64,000 nt of DNA from Magicicada septendecula (GCA_034769895.1 CM068367.1:109724654-109788653), one strand, 5' to 3'; shown: positions 13,111-25,218, counted from the first letter of the stretch. The notes: generated by a model not told the origin, from the letters alone. Made by a program: numbers and translations.

Positions 13111-13431
13111 TACAAGTTTTAATTCAACTTACAAGTATTACGATACTGATTAATGACTCATTGGGCACTTGGTGAAACACATTACTACAAAGGTTTTTAA
13201 AACATACAAACACTTGGTAAGTTTCACAGTTCATTATTTTCCTCTGACAATTGTTTCAGTCTATTAAGCTATTCTCAAAGAGATCAGAAAGTTGTTCTTT
13301 GTTTGTTTAGTTGTTTCTATGATTTCTTTGAGAATAGCTTAATAGGCTGAAACAATTGTCAGAGGTAAATAATAAACTGTGAAACTTACCAAGTGTTTCT
13401 ATGTTTTTTAAAACCTTTGATACAAGTTTTA
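13111..13431. mobile_element. ~299-bp palindromic element with 11-bp flanking direct repeats
   Basis: Arms of about 95 bp pair: AAAGGTTTTTAAAACATA...TTCTCAAAG (13187-13281) against CTTTGAGAATAGC...TTTTAAAACCTTTG (13324-13419), with a loop of about 42 bp. TACAAGTTTTA occurs at 13111-13121 and again at 13421-13431, directly outside, as a target-site duplication would. There is no coding capacity. It resembles a fold-back MITE inserted near the end of a mariner relic. Confidence 0.7.
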
Positions 13432-13439
13432 ACTCCAAC

Positions 13440-13930
13440 AATTTTTATGACAGTCAGACTCAAACGAATAACTCGGTTTGTAAATACTTTTATTATGTAG
13501 CCTATACCACAAACATTTTTTCTTGTATGAAGTTTCTTCAAAAAACCTGTGCAATTTTTGTTTCTTCTGAAAAATGACGACTTCATTAATCTACATTTAT
13601 TCGATGGTCTCTCAAAGTAATCTCCATTCAATTTAACACAGTCATGCCACCAACGTTTTTTTCAGAAAACATTTATAGAATACGCTTTTTGATCTCATTC
13701 AATAATTTCTGTTTTATACCTGCAAAAATTCTGAAACGTTGTCGTCTCACGTTTTTTCGTTCTTGGTAAGAGAAGATTGGATGAGAGCATGTCTGGCGAA
13801 TACAATGATTGTGGTATCACACGATGCGTTTTTCAAACTCTCGAACAAATAATAGCATGTGTATTTTGGTGCATTATCAGGGTGCAATTTTCATAAATTA
13901 CCTTTTTGGAATGCCAGAATATTGGCTTTC
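13440..13930 (-). pseudogene. mariner-type transposase relic
   Basis: Minus-strand fragments of a DD34D transposase, broken by frameshifts. HPDNAPKYT near 13870-13895 matches the second-Asp block (usual form HDNAxxHT). SPDMLSSNLL near 13780-13800 matches the third block. The C-terminal end WHDCVKLNGDYFERPSNKC is read from about 13650 down to 13590. The N-terminal helix-turn-helix part was not found. It is non-functional: the frames do not join and key residues are lost. Confidence 0.6.
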
Positions 13931-14159
13931 TGTTGACCGTTACATTTAGAGATAAATATTCGTGGAACACAATACCACGATCTTCATCTTATTATAAATA
14001 TACAAATCATTCACGACTCTCTCTGAAGTGTTTAGCCATCTGCAAATCGATCATCCGTGAGTACCACACTCGCCAAAAGCACTGTTCAACACTTTCATCA
14101 GTTAGAGCACTTTATCACGTTTTTCAAATACAAAATATATTGCACGTTCTTGAATGTTA

Positions 14160-14750
14160 CATACTGTATAAAATTTAAAAAATTATCTAATACTAGCATC
14201 GCCTCCACTTTAATCGAAGCGGGTAGGGCTTTATACAACGGATTGAAAGACAACGTAACAATTGGAAGTAAAGTCTCAAAAGGATTTAATGTTAGTAAGG
14301 GGACTGAAGCACAGGGATATTGTCTCTCACCGACGCTTTTTAAAATATACCTGGAACAAACCCTCAAAATCTGGAAAAAGAAATCCCACAAAATGGGGAT
14401 ACCTCTAATTGACAACACAGTGTACACACTGTGTTTCGCTGACGACCAAGTCGTGGTAGCGCAGGACTATCACGACGTGGAATAATGACACGAAAACTTA
14501 TAGAGGAATATAAGCCATGTGGGCTTGAAGTAAACACAAAGAAAAGGGAGTATATGTGCATTGGTGGGGAACAGAAGAATTTAATTTTAGAAGACGAACA
14601 AGAAATAATAAATTGCAGTAGCTATAAGTATCTAGGAACAACAGTTACACAAGGTGGTAGTCTAGATAAAGCGATAAGAGAAAGAAATAACCTGGAAAGA
14701 AAATCAGTAGCATTGCTGAACAACATATTGTGGGACCAACAAATATCAAG
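14160..14750 (+). pseudogene. LINE reverse-transcriptase fragment (family A), cut by the fold-back element
   Basis: Two overlapping plus-strand frames form one RT fragment with a stop at 14483-14485. Visible blocks are YCLSPTLFKIYLEQTLKIW, then MGIPLIDNTVYTL, the catalytic CFADDQVVVAQD box near 14431-14466, MTRKLIEEYKPCGLEVN, and CSSYKYLGTTVTQGG. The sequence stops at LLNNILWDQQIS, exactly where the inverted-repeat element starts (14751). The same family recurs at 24446-24960, with overlapping residues (LNGIWWSKNI), so these are two copies and not halves of one. Endonuclease and early RT are absent. Confidence 0.85.
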
Positions 14751-14768
14751 TTATTGAAATTATTATAG

Positions 14769-14798
14769 TTTTTCGACGCTTTTAACTGTCGTCATCAG
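14769..14798 (-). ncRNA. Hammerhead-like hairpin motif (outer, left arm)
   Basis: Minus strand: CTGATGAC, GAC stem, A/T loop, GTC stem, then GAAAA. It has the CTGANGA core plus one base and the GAA of a hammerhead, but no self-complementary stem III follows, so it is probably degenerate. Confidence 0.4.
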
Positions 14799-15630
14799 AT
14801 ATTGAAAGAAAAGTTTTATAGTTGACAGTGTCAGTAAAATATATTCTTGTTGAAAACATTTTTTGTAATTACTCATGAAACAAATACAAAATGAGTAATT
14901 ATCATTTTGTTAATACTCTGTCAATGTGTATCAAAGTATGTATGTATTTTACTCTGTTCTCTCTGTTGCATTTCTCTCAGACTCTTTCAATTTCACAGTC
15001 GAGTGTGTGTGTGTTGCAGGCGCGTATGTAAACGCAAGCGCTCTCTATTGTGTCCTGTTCAAGTCACAGAGTCTCTCCTTTCCCCTTTAACGACAAGACG
15101 GCGCAAGGCGTACGCGCGCCTCTCCCAGTGGTCATATTCTATTCTCTCTGCGCTTCTCAGTCAGTCTATTAGCCTATCGTATTCCGTATTTTGTCTTACT
15201 GCGTGCGGTGACTGAATGGAGGGTTCGGTGGTTTTTGTTAGTTAAAATATAAGCAGCGCCCCCTCTAACGAAGATGGAACGCATTTCCCGTTTGACTTTA
15301 AAGGATGATTGAGCACACACACACACACACACGTTTTCCTCATAACCTTGCAGCCTTCCTTCAGCCAAATTTGCCGTCCCCCAACTCCTGTCAACTCCCA
15401 GACTCCCTAATTTGTCTTACCATTTCAATGTTCGGTTTTTCTATACACGACTGCGAAGGTATTTCTACTTCCTCATTTCAACAGTACCTGCAAATGTATA
15501 ATTACTTTTTCTTTGAAAAAACATTATTATTAAAAATAATTTTCAATATTATTTGGAATGTTTCGAGAAATGTGGTTATTCGTTTAATCATGAAATATAA
15601 TGACAAGATGTATTGGACAACGTAGTGACA

Positions 15631-15755
<125 letters not shown>

Positions 15756-15785
15756 ATTATTATTATGCTCAAATTAATATTATCT

Positions 15786-15823
15786 CTGACGATGATAGTT
15801 ATATTACTATCGAAACATTTGTA
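15786..15823 (+). ncRNA. Hammerhead-like hairpin motif (inner, left arm)
   Basis: CTGACGAT, perfect 6-bp stem GATAGT/ACTATC with a TATATT loop, then GAAACATTTGTA. ACA/TGT can form a stem III closed by two T, followed by the triplet GTA. Stem I is weak. The core fits CUGANGA with one extra base before stem II. Confidence 0.45.
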
Positions 15824-16429
15824 ATTTACAAAATAAAAATATATTCTTGTTAAAAGTTTGTTATTATTAATAATAATATAAACACAACAAAAATTTGAGC
15901 ATATATGAATATCCGATAGTTCCCTGTTTGGGAAAACAGATCGTGTTCTCTCTGCTTGTCTGTCTGTTTTCATAAAGAAAATTAATTACTGCGGAATGAG
16001 ACGTGGTGAGTTTAAATTTACTACAACACAAACCAATATGTCATCATAAAAATATTCAAAATAGCGGCAGATTTAATATTTCAATTCTAAATTTCACAAA
16101 AGTCAGTACTCATAACAAGACAATATCTTATTACATAAAAATTAGCCCTTTCATTTGTAATCCAATGATACATTGTTTTTGGAATTCGGATAACATTCCA
16201 TTCCGATGTTTATGGGGACGGAGATGTGACATTCCTTTTATAACAAGACAGGCCAAACAATGGCGTTATCATGGTTAGTTGTGTATTTTCTAGTGAGGAA
16301 AGATTTTGGACAGCAAAATTAATTTAGAAAAACTTCACGAAATTAAAATTTACATTTTATTATCAAATGTTTTAAACTTTAAACGCGTTATAGTATCATT
16401 TTCAATTAATAACGATTAAACAGCAATGC

Positions 16430-16745
16430 CCATGGTGAGTGCTTCTTTCAGACTGCCAGACGTTATTCCATTTTGTACTCTGTGCCCGCTCGTGTGTATG
16501 TGTCTGATTAAGTTTGGAGGTAGGTAAACTAAAGCCCGACCGACTGATAGTGTTTGGTTATTCAGTTTCTGTGACCGTGTTGTAAGCTGTGACTGGATTA
16601 AGCTATCTACGTCTAGGTCACTGGATTAGTTGACAACTTGTGCGTGTCGCTCTCAGCCATTACTGTTAACTAAGTTCCCTACACTTAACAGCCTTCTCGC
16701 TGAGCTGTTTGTGACGCCCAGTACTGCTGTAAAGCGTACAAAATG
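16430..16745 (+). repeat. Interspersed repeat, copy 1
   Basis: Shared words with 25455-25775 in the same order: CAGTTTCTGTGACC, TGGATTAAGCTATCTA, GGATTAGTTG, CAACTTGTGCGT, AAGTTC and GCCTTCTCG. Moderate divergence, same orientation. No tRNA-like boxes or poly-A tail recognised, so the class is unknown. Confidence 0.75.
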
Positions 16746-17032
16746 GAAAATATTTTGATGCCATGTGACAAACTTTATTGAGTCTCTGTACACTTTATTG
16801 TTTTTGTTGAAAAGCTCATGGTGTTTGTCATTTAACTAGGTCAAAATATTGTTCTCTGTATTCGAAGTTAGATTCTCGCAAGTTAGTGTCTTTGTGTACA
16901 AAAAAGTTACCAGCTCAACAGATCTAAAAGCATATAAATCGATCTGTGACAGTATTCGATTTTTAAAATAGTGTACTATCTAACTGAAAAAAACTTTCTT
17001 CTGCTTACTCCTTAAGACGTATAAATAAAAAT

Positions 17033-17157
17033 AATTATGAATAGTTCTTCAAGTATTAAATACGTCTGCAAGTAAAATTTATTATTGTATTTTCGTCTAT
17101 TTTAATTTATTAATTTTACTTGCAGAAGTATTTAATATTTGAATAACTATTCATAAT
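17033..17157. repeat. Hairpin near the centre of the fold-back element
   Basis: ATTATGAATAGTT...CTGCAAGTAAAATT pairs with AATTTTACTTGCAG...AACTATTCATAAT. Arms are about 50 bp with a loop of about 25 bp. Its midpoint (about 17095) is close to the midpoint of the inner arm ends. Confidence 0.75.
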
Positions 17158-18289
17158 ATAGAAAACCTAAAAGAAATATTGAAGAGTTACGTACAAAATA
17201 CAGATAAATAAAAAAAATAAATATATGTAGTAAATCACAGTGTATAACTAGTGGAAGTGTAGGCTGTATAAATAAGTATATTTTATACCTCTGCCTGACT
17301 GTCATTTATAAAAAATTGAATGACATTGCCGTATGCCATTACGAGGTGTATATGTATGCATGTATTTTTATGTGTTATGTTTGTGTATGTATATGAGTGT
17401 TTCAAAAACGTGGTGCCAAACTGCGGGAAATGATTCTAATCATTAAACTGAAGGAAAAATGTCCAAAAAACTTGTGTCTAAAAGTGCTTAGTTTTCCATC
17501 TGTATATCTGTCTGTATTTTTATAAAAAAAAAGTAATTACTGTTGAACGGAATGAGATGTGGAGTTGTGAAATTTTGCATGCAAAGTAAGTATACTATTT
17601 CTTATAAGTTCTGAAAAGTCGCGTTCTAAGGAGTCTTAAAAATTTTCAATATGGCGGATGATCGAAAGATTTAATTCTAAATTATACAAAAATTAGTACT
17701 TAAAAGAACATTTGCCGTATTACATGAACAATTAACCCTTTTATAAGTAATCCACTAATATCTTGTTTGTAGAATTCGGATAAAAAATGACAGAGTTATT
17801 ACACTTATTTTAAAATAAAACATGGGCCTATTTTCCTTATAGTTATTGTTTGGCCTGGCTTGTTATAAAAGGAATGTCACATATCCGTCCCCATAAACAT
17901 CGGAATGGAATGTTATCCGAATTCCAAAAACAATGTATCATTGGATTACAAATGAAAGGGGTAATTTTTATGTAATAAGATGTTGTCTTGTTATGAGTAC
18001 TGACTTTTGTGAAATTTAGAATTGAAATATTAAATCAGCCGCTATTTTGAATATTTTTATGATGACATATTGGTTTGTGTTGTAGTAAATTTAAAATCAC
18101 CACGTCTCATTCCGTTCAGCAGTAATTAATTTTCTTTATGAAAACAGATAGACAAGCACAGAGAAAACGATCTATTTTCCCAAACAGGGAACTATCGGAT
18201 ATTCATATATGCTCAAATTTTTGATGCGTTTATATTATTATTAATAATAACAAACTTTTAACAAGAATATATTTTTATTTTGTAAATTA

Positions 18290-18325
18290 CAAATGTTTCT
18301 ATAGTAATATAACTGTCATCGTCAG
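18290..18325 (-). ncRNA. Hammerhead-like hairpin motif (inner, right arm)
   Basis: Minus strand: CTGACGAT, GACAGT loop ACTATA, GAAACATTT. Mirror of 15786-15823, with two changes that weaken stem II. Confidence 0.35.
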
Positions 18326-18356
18326 AGATAATATTAATTTGAGCATAATAATAATT

Positions 18357-18358
<2 letters not shown>

Positions 18359-18450
<92 letters not shown>
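18359..18450. repeat. (AG)n microsatellite in right arm
   Basis: About 92 bp of AG, the inverted counterpart of the CT run at 15631-15754. Confidence 0.97.
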
Positions 18451-18453
<3 letters not shown>

Positions 18454-19299
18454 CTACGTTGTCCAATACATCTTGTCATTATATTTCATGTAAAACGAAT
18501 AACCACATTTCTCGAAACATTCCAAATAATATTGAAAATTATTTTTAATAATAATGTTTTTTCAAAGAAAAAGTAATTATACATTTGCAGGTACTGTTGA
18601 AATGAGGAAGTAGAAATACCTTCGCAGTCGTGTATAGAAAAACCGAACATTGAAATGGTAAGACAAATTAGGGAGTCTGGGAGTTGACAGGAGTTGGGGG
18701 ACGGCAAATTTGCCTGAAGGAAGGCTGCAAGGTTATGAGGAAAACGTGTGTGCGTACGTGCGCGCGCGCACGTGTGTGTGGATGCTTAATCATCCTTTAA
18801 AGTCAAACGGGAAATGTGTTCCATCTTCGTTAGAGGGGGCGCTGCTTATATTTTAACTAACAAATATCGGTATGGAGAACCATACATGACTTCCATGTTC
18901 TAAGATTTATATTTAAAATCATATTCGAAATGAAATATTTCCATAGAAACTACGTCTTTCTACTTATTGCTTCAGCATTAACCACAGTACTGTGGTCACT
19001 AACGTATACCACCTCACGTTTTCGCACTTCGATTTTCACCGATGATGGCACTGCCGAAAAGTCTGGTTTTGCAGAAAACATTGGACTACGGCTAAAGAGC
19101 CCGGGAAGCAATTTTAACAAAAAACTACTTCTTTGTTGCCGATAACGTAGTACACATACAAAAAATTCTCCCCTCCACCTTCAACTATAATTTTTAATAA
19201 TAGAAAATTACCCCCACCCCGTTCACCTAACTTCTTCATTTATAGATATTTCATCTACGTTTCTACAGTGGATTACTATGAGCTTCTTATCAGGATACT

Positions 19300-21130
19300 T
19301 TATTTATAAAAATTAAGTACTTTACTCTTGTTAAATCATAAAATGTTTCAGGTAAACTACCCCTTTCTCTTAACCGATCTTCTCCAAAATCAACAGACCT
19401 TCCGTCCTCTACGATTTAGGGAAGCATGCAAAAAAATATTTGATTCTGTTTGAATGTGCGGCAGTTATCGTTCGTCATGGAAACATTTCTCTTGTTACAA
19501 CATAAAATGTTGCAGGTAAACTACCCATTTCCCTTTACCGATCTTCACCAAAATCAATAGACCTTGAGCTCTCTGCAACTCAGGAAAGGGTGCAAAAAAT
19601 TATTTAATTCTCATTGAATTTTCGGCAGTTATCGTTCGTCATAAAAAAAATTACCCTTTTTAAAACGTAAAACGTTGCTGATAAACTACCCCTTCCCTTA
19701 ACCGATCTTCAACAAAATCAACAGACCTTGGGTTCTCTTCAGTTCAAAAAGGTATGCAAAAACCTAGTTGATTCTGTTCGAATTTACGGCAGTTATCGTT
19801 CGTCATATAAAAAATTACCCTTGTTAAAACATAAAATGTTGCTGGTAAACTACCCCTTTCCCTTAACCGATCTTCACCAACACCAATAGGTATTGAGAAC
19901 TCTACAATACAGGGCTGTATGCAAAACATCATTTGATTCTGTTTGAATTTGCGGCTGTTATCGTTTACTATAGAAAAAAATTACCCTTGATAAAAAACTG
20001 TTGCAGGTAAACTACCCCTTTCCCTTAACCGATCTTCACCAAAAACGACATGTCTTGGGTACGCTACAATTCAGGCCTGTATGCAAACAATTATTTGATT
20101 CTGTTTGAATTTGCGGCTGTTATCGTTTGTCATAGAAAACACCCTTGATAAAACATAAAACGTTGCTGGTAAACTACCCTATTCCACCAAACACCGATCT
20201 TCACCAAAAACAATAGGTCTTGAGAACTCTGCAATTCAGCGCTGTATGCAAAACATTAGTATATTCTGTTTTAATGTACGGCAGTTATCGTTCGTCATAG
20301 AAAAAATACCCTTGTTAAAACATACAACGTTGCAGGTAAACTACCCCTTTCCCTTAACGGATCTTCAACAAAATCAACAGACCTTGAGTTCTGTATAATT
20401 CAAAAAGGTACGCAGAAGAGTAGTTGATTCTGTTTTAATGTACGGCAGTTATCGTTCGTCAAAAAAACAATTACCCTTGATAAAACATAAAATGTTGCTG
20501 GTAAACAACACTATTCCCTTAACCGATCTTCACCAAAACCAACAGGTCTTGAGAACTCTACATTTCAGGGCTGTATGCAAAATATTATATGATTCTGTTT
20601 GAATTTGCGGCTGTTATCGTTTGCCATATAAAATACCCTTGATAAAACAAAAAACGTGTCAGGTAAACTACCCCTTTCCCTTAACCGATCTTCACCAAAA
20701 ACAAAAGGTCTTGAGAACTCTACATTTCAGGGCAATATGCAAAACATTATTTGATTATGTTTGAATTTGCGGCTGTTATCGTTTGCCATAGAAAATACCC
20801 TTGTTGAAACATAAAACGTTGCAGGTAAACTACCCCTTTCCCTCAACCGATCTTTTCCAAAATCAACAGATCTTGAAAACTCTACAATTCAGGACTGTAT
20901 GCGAAACATTATTTGATTCTGTTTGAATTTGCGGCTGTTATCGTTTGCCAAACAAACAAAATTACCCTTGATAAAAAAAACCGTTGCGGGTAAACTACCC
21001 CTTCCCCTCAACCGATCTTCACCAAAAACAATAGGTCGCGAGTACTCTACAAATCAGGGCTGTATGCAAAAAATTATTTGATTCTGTGTGAATTTGCGGC
21101 TGTTATCGTTTGCCATAGAAAAAATCTACA
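19300..21130 (+). repeat. Eleven tandem repeats of ~164 bp
   Basis: GGTAAACTACCC-type words recur at 19351, 19515, 19680, 19844, 20005, 20168, 20334, 20500, 20662, 20823 and 20988. Each unit also carries CCGATCTTCACCAAAA and GGCAGTTATCGTTCGTC or a variant (GGCTGTTATCGTTTGCC). The left three units share the first variant and most of the right units the second, so the array has diverged in blocks. No coding frame survives. Confidence 0.93.
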
Positions 21131-21235
21131 GACACACACAGACACTTTTCGAAAAATGACTTTTTTTCATGTTTTGAGTGTAGTACAATCATATTCTGCA
21201 GTAATCTCGATGACGATTTTTTTTGCCATCACCAT

Positions 21236-21264
21236 ACTTCCATTTCCTTAAGGAACATGGAAGT
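21236..21264 (+). terminator. 3'-terminal hairpin of the Helentron-like insertion
   Basis: ACTTCCAT...ATGGAAGT with an inner TCCTTAAGGA palindrome. It is placed at the right border of the insertion, where Helitron-type elements carry a stem-loop that marks the end of transfer. Confidence 0.4.
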
Positions 21265-21266
21265 AA

Positions 21267-21786
21267 AAACCACCGAACCCTCCATTCAGTCGCCGCACGC
21301 AGTAAGACAATATATGGAATACGATAGGCTAATAGACAGACTGAGAAGCGCAAAGAGAACAGAATATGACGACAGGGGAGAGGCGTGCGTACGCCTTGCA
21401 CCGTCTTGTCGTTAAAGGGGAAAGGAGAGACTCTGTGACTTGAACAGGACACAATAGAGAGCGCTTGCGTTTACATACGCGCTTGCAACACACACACACA
21501 CACACTCGATTGTGAAATTGAAAGATCTGTATAATATTTACCTTATAAATTGAAAGAGTCTGAGAGAAATGCAACAGAGAGAACAGAGTAAGATACATAC
21601 ATACATTGATACACATTGACAGAGTATTAACAAAATGATAATTACTCATTTTGTATTTGTTTCATGAGCAATTATAAAAAATGTTTTCAACAAGAATATA
21701 TTTTACTGACACTGTCAACTATAAAACGTTTCTTTCAATATCTGATGACGACAGTTAAAACCGTCGAAAAACTATAATAATTTCAA
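21267..21786 (-). repeat. Right arm of fold-back element, outer part
   Basis: Reverse complement of 14752-15230 or so, restarting at AAAACCACCGAACCCTCC after the insertion. Contains the CA run (21488-21505) matching the GT patch of the left arm. Confidence 0.85.
21742..21771 (+). ncRNA. Hammerhead-like hairpin motif (outer, right arm)
   Basis: CTGATGAC, GAC stem, AGTTAAAACC loop, GTC stem, GAAAAAC. Mirror of 14769-14798. Core present, stem III not convincing. Confidence 0.4.
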
Positions 21787-21791
21787 CAAGT

Positions 21792-23204
21792 ATTCATCTA
21801 AAGAAGTTTTTTGTATTATTGTATACAATAAACACAACATTACATTATTAAAAATTGTGCGTGTGCGCGCGCGCGCTCGTGTCTCCGTCTAACGTTAAGA
21901 TTTCTTCCTTATCCAAAAATATATTTTTTCATTTTTGACTTTATTTTATATATATATATTTACCTAACTTAAGTAAAATCGCAAGTAAGTTATATTCTTT
22001 ATCCTAGTTTGTAAACTAAAATCAGATACCAGGCAAAACCACGTCTCTTTTAAAGGTGGTACGAATATCGACCTAATGAAATTGGTATTTAGTATGTTCT
22101 TAAAAAAATAAGAGTAAGGTAATTATGATTAAAGATGTAATTTTTAAAAAAGCACACACACACACACACAATCTCAGGTGTCTCGTATGAGTGTAGCTGG
22201 TTGCAAGCGTAAAGTGAAGTGCATCAGTAAAAAGCGATTGTGATTAGGAACAGTGTGATTGTGAATTCCAGTTTAATGTAGCAATTAAATTAGCGTTCTA
22301 CGACAGAACGTATATTCGAATAACGCAAGTAGGCCTACATTAAACGTACATAAAAAAAATGAAATAGAACTAACTTAGTAATAAAATTTACGGATATCAA
22401 ACGGATTGGTGTTAGTATTTGTAAAGAACAATTTGGTGCATTTTATTGCACAAATCCTGGAAAAATAATTGAACAAGTTTTCTAAATAGGTTATTTTCAA
22501 AATTAGTACCGAGTCGACTATAGAACGTTCGTTTTTGTGAAAATTACAGGCGAAGTCATAAGGGTTTGAGATTTTTACTCGCATATATGTAAAAATGAGA
22601 AATGCAACTAATATCACAGGGACAGAATCAGGTAAGAAAGGGGAGAGGGCGAGAGGGAAAGAGGGGGAGGAAAAGAGGAGATGAAGAAAGCAGAGAGAAT
22701 TTTTATTAACCAAAGTAGTTAAAAAAAAAAAAAAAAACATAAAATAAAATAAAACATAGGAAAGGCGAGGGAAGGGAGCTTATAATGAAAATGTCAATTA
22801 TTTTGGGGATGGGGTGGTCTAAAGCACGAGGTGGATGTCAGACGGAAGGGTAATATGCACGTGGTGGCCTAGTTGTTGTACTTGCCGTAATCGTCGTGGT
22901 GCTGCGTTTTCTACAACGTCGGTGACTCTCGAACCCCCACGGCCTATGACTGAACTCCCCTTACCCTTCCTCCATCCGAGGGTCTCTCCTTACGACGACT
23001 TAAATTCGATCGCTACAGAAGGGAACAAAAGGTCGAACAAGGGGAAAGAATTTAATCTGGGACCTCAACTGGTGCCGACGCCGCCACCACCACCACCACC
23101 TCCTCAGCCTTCTAGATAGAGCAATGGAATATAAGATACGATGCGTACGACGACGTGATTTATTACTGTTCTGATTTCACAAGGCTGTGTGTTCCGGAAT
23201 GTAT

Positions 23205-23297
<93 letters not shown>

Positions 23298-24375
23298 ACA
23301 TTACCTAGCCCCTTCTCTCCGTCTCTGAATATTACATTTCGTCCAAAAAAAAAGATAAGATAAGAAAAGAAAACAATTTGTACTATAATTTCGTTCGTGA
23401 TGTATGTTTCATGAGTTCTACTATACAAGCGTTTTGTAATTTTAAATTTTATCCATTTGTTGTCGTTCAGTTTCACGTCGTCTCGGTCTTCTTTTTCATT
23501 CATCTATCTTCTTCATTCGTGCGCTGGCTCGTTGCTGCTCGCTTGTTCGAATGCTATATTGTCTGACTCGCATTACAGCAGAGTAATCAAGATATCGTAT
23601 GGCGGCATTGTATCCCATATTGGGTAAAATAGCCGATAGCGCTGACGCTATTCGCCGCGTGAACCCTATAGCGGCGGTCAAGATGATTTTTACTCGTTAA
23701 TTGTTTACCGCCCTTGAAGTTCGGCGGGTATAATTCGACATTACTACAGATTCAGGATCTTGAAACGTAAAGAAGAGCCAAAAAATCCAACTGATGAACG
23801 AACTAAGTTAAAAAAAAAACTATGTTGTCAGATCTATGGGTGCAAACAACATAAAGTCAAACTATTAACATGTTAATGTGCTTCCATCATTGTCTTGTTT
23901 GATTTAGAAGTTAGGCCTACTCACCTGTTCATACCAACTTCACTACTGTATGCTGGTGTTCTTCCTCCATCCCGTTCTTGTTGTGTCTATTGGATGATTA
24001 TCTCGAGCCTTTGTACTTAGTTGTTTCTCATTCGCCGTGTTTGCGCGTCTGCAAATTTATCGTTTTTCATCCTACTGTCGCTTAATATATCCAGCTTCAT
24101 TGAAATTTGTAATCATAATTATAATGGAAAATTTATAATGAAGTCGATTTTTGTAATCAAAAACAACTTTTTTAAGAGGGAAAAATGCTTTACGTATCCC
24201 CAGAGGAAACCGTCTGTTCCCTGTTGTGTGGGACTCTCACACTCTAAAAACTTACATCTGATTCAGGGATTGATATCCATCCTGGAACCACTTTGCGTAT
24301 TACTTCATAATGGGGCCTGTTGCGCCCTAATCGGGCTCTTTCTAGTTGCCTCTTATATTCTATTACCCGCTGTAT
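21792..24375. other. Non-coding stretch, no gene seen
   Basis: Includes short CA runs (22152-22170), a purine-rich patch (22640-22700), a 16-bp A run (22720-22737) and an open frame at 22835-23119 ending in poly-Pro that has no family resemblance. Confidence 0.45.
23206..23295. repeat. (CA)45 microsatellite
   Basis: Uninterrupted CA run of about 90 bp. Confidence 0.98.
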
Positions 24376-24379
24376 GCAA

Positions 24380-24433
24380 GAACAACAACAACAACAACAA
24401 CAATAATAATAATAATAATTATTATTATTATTA
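24380..24433. repeat. (AAC)n(AAT)n(ATT)n microsatellite
   Basis: ACA-type triplets pass into AAT and then ATT triplets just before the LINE fragment at 24446. Confidence 0.9.
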
Positions 24434-24445
24434 TACTATTAAAGA

Positions 24446-24830
24446 TTGAATGGAATATGGTGGAGCAAGAACATATGAAAACATATAAAATTGAGGATGG
24501 GCCTATATGATACTATAGTAAAGAGTATAACAATTTATGGCGCAGAGTCTTGGCGGCTGAATGAATCGGACAGGTGGAGACTGGTAGCGGTGGTAGACAT
24601 GGATGCCCTGAGATCTGCTAGAAAATCAAGACTTCACAGAGTTCGAAATGATACCATCAGAAATGTTATGGGGACTGAGGAAACCATAAAACAAAATATA
24701 GAAAGCCGTCAATTGATGTGGTATGGGCGCATTCGGCCAATGGCGGATGTTAGACTTCCGAAACTAGTTTGGAAATGGAGGTCATCCAGGAGGTGGAAAA
24801 AGGACGACCCGAAAGAGCGTGGGAAGGGCC

Positions 24831-24882
<52 letters not shown>

Positions 24883-24960
24883 CTCGAAAAACAAGCCTTA
24901 AACAGAAAGGAATGGCGATCGGGGGTAAGAAGGCGTTGAAGAACGTCTTCAACTCTCAAG
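24446..24960 (+). pseudogene. LINE reverse-transcriptase C-terminal part (family A)
   Basis: The frame reads LNGIWWSKNI, a TGA stop, then KLRMGLYDTIVKSITIYG, ESWRLNESDRWRL, MDALRSARKSRLHRVRND, TIRNVMGTEETIKQNI, RQLMWYGRIRPM and KLVWKWRSS. These are the post-palm blocks of the same LINE family as 14160-14750 (pattern IVKSxxxYGxExW, QLxWYGHVxRM). Beyond the GA microsatellite the tail EKQALNRKEWRSGVRRR continues in another frame. At least one stop and one frame change make it non-functional. Confidence 0.82.
24833..24877. repeat. (GA)n microsatellite inside a LINE coding region
   Basis: About 45 bp of GA between two stretches that both read as LINE tail, so the run appears to have expanded from a native Glu/Arg codon stretch. 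Confidence 0.95.
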
Positions 24961-24990
24961 ACGTGGGCAAACGCCCACGGCCTCTCTCAG

Positions 24991-25218
<228 letters not shown>

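Larger units (their letters stand above)
16276..17854. other. Spacer between the fold-back arms
   Basis: No coding sequence. It holds an interspersed repeat (16430-16745), a hairpin close to the symmetry centre (17033-17157) and a diverged direct copy (about 17515-17800) of the arm end at 15970-16260. The last of these lies back to back with the right arm. Confidence 0.5.
17855..18864 (-). repeat. Right arm of fold-back element, inner part
   Basis: Reverse complement of about 15220-16275, including the AG run, the inner hairpin motif and the CA/GT patch. Ends at the Helentron-like insertion, after the word TTTTAACTAACAAA. Confidence 0.85.
18865..21266 (+). mobile_element. Helentron/HINE-like insertion with tandem repeats
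   Basis: Splits the right arm inside the A-run of AACTAACAAAAACCACC. The left end starts TATCGG with a hairpin GTATGG-AGAA-CCATAC (18870-18885), followed by ACTTCCATGTTC (18889-18900). The right end is a hairpin whose last arm is GGAACATGGAAGT (21252-21264), the inverse of that left word. Short subterminal inverted repeats, a large minisatellite in the middle and a 3' hairpin are known traits of Helentron-derived non-autonomous elements (HINE/DINE-1 type). There is no Rep/helicase frame. Class assignment is inference. Confidence 0.45.

Noticed and set aside
14907-15215. 102-codon Cys/Ser-rich frame, mirrored at 21329-21649
   Set aside because: Lies in the inverted arms; the two copies do not preserve the same frame and codon use looks random.
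19300-21130. Possible CRISPR-like array
   Set aside because: Units are ~164 bp with no alternation of constant repeat and unique spacers; eukaryotic minisatellite within an element.
21742-21771. Fully canonical hammerhead at the outer fold-back motif
   Set aside because: The core word is present, but stem III and stem I cannot be formed convincingly; kept only as hammerhead-like.
22835-23119. 94-codon frame ending in poly-Pro
   Set aside because: No family resemblance; the Pro run is a CCA-type triplet repeat.
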